5,386 nucleotides of DNA from Nitrospinota bacterium (GTDB lineage: Bacteria > Nitrospirota > Nitrospiria > Nitrospirales > UBA8639): the NCBI GenBank assembly GCA_022561525.1, contig JADFRB010000172.1:1-5386 (forward strand). Reading direction: 5' to 3'. The notes beneath the pieces were generated by a model. The model worked only from the letters and a program-made list of their open reading frames with translations. It was not told where the DNA came from and did no database searches. Shown here in pieces: positions 5,264-5,386 of the stretch. The position numbers were made by a program, and so were the translations under genes. Position 1 is the stretch's first letter; every line of letters begins with the position of its first letter.

Positions 5264-5386
5264 CCCGCCTTCGAGTGCGGCGGAGCTGGAATCCCGAATC
5301 GACTTTTCGGCGAAGGCTGTTTGAGCGGAGCGAGTTCCCTCGCCATCTTATTCGGGGCGGAGGCGGAGGGCCCCGGAGGCCACGCA
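5264..5386. repeat. REP-like GC-rich palindromic element, running into the right edge
   Basis: CCGCC (5265-5269) pairs with GGCGG (5279-5283). Next is a bipartite palindrome: CCCGAAT (5293-5299) pairs exactly with ATTCGGG (5350-5356), and inside it GGCGAAGG (5309-5316) pairs with CCCTCGCC (5337-5344) with one mismatch, leaving a 20-base loop containing TTTGAGCGGAGCGAG. The string 'GGCGAAGGCTGTTTGAGCGGAGCGAGTTCC' resembles repeats I associate with REP-type elements mobilised by RAYT (Y1 tyrosine) transposases. No transposase is in view; it could lie just beyond the edge. The abrupt rise in GC also fits this. Confidence 0.5.

Noticed and set aside
1..5386. Window length equals that of the phiX174 genome.
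   Set aside because: The content is unrelated: rmlA, glycosyltransferases and rlpA, with no phiX gene recognisable. The match in length is a coincidence.
1..5386. CRISPR array, tRNA, rRNA or riboswitch.
   Set aside because: No regularly spaced repeats, no cloverleaf or CCA-ended arm pattern, no rRNA signature and no riboswitch consensus were seen by eye on either strand.

Overview
The window looks like a piece of a Gram-negative bacterial chromosome. The organism makes diderm-type surface polysaccharide precursors and carries an outer-membrane-type RlpA lipoprotein. The RlpA style and the 3' repeat types make me think of Nitrospirota or deltaproteobacterial relatives, but that is a weak inference. 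Base composition is mid-range over most of the window and clearly more GC-rich in the first ~80 bases and the last ~120 bases.

Layout. The left end (1-528, minus) is the 5' part of rfbA/rmlA, glucose-1-phosphate thymidylyltransferase. Its protein similarity seems to stop abruptly near base 80, although the frame stays open. From 529 to 1442 is a poorly coding, apparently decaying stretch. It holds a small exported protein of unknown function (minus, 757-1050), an open coding-like tail in the same frame beyond its stop, and a plus-strand remnant of a cytochrome c C-terminal half interrupted by stop codons. From 1443 to 3649 there are two co-directional minus-strand genes: a membrane glycosyltransferase of the GT87/DUF2029 type, followed by a GT2 polyprenyl-phosphate mannose (dolichol-phosphate mannose) synthase-like enzyme. 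From 3650 to 4187 is an intergenic region with a minus-strand transposase C-terminal remnant (probably IS1380-type) and short inverted repeats. From 4188 to 4895 (plus) is a complete rlpA-like lipoprotein gene. From 4896 to the end no gene is visible. The space is filled with short palindromic or inverted repeats: a GTAGCC hairpin, a 27-bp inverted-repeat MITE-like element, a direct-repeat/hairpin unit, and a REP-like bipartite palindrome at the right edge.

How it fits together. RmlA makes dTDP-glucose for dTDP-sugars such as rhamnose. The GT2 enzyme would charge a polyprenyl phosphate with a hexose. The GT-C fold GT87 enzyme is the class that uses such lipid-linked donors on the periplasmic side. 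The left half is therefore best read as part of an envelope-glycan locus. RlpA acts separately on septal peptidoglycan and is transcribed the other way. I found no convincing new multi-gene system. The most interesting signals are the abrupt break in rmlA, the gene remnants, and the density of small repeats around rlpA.
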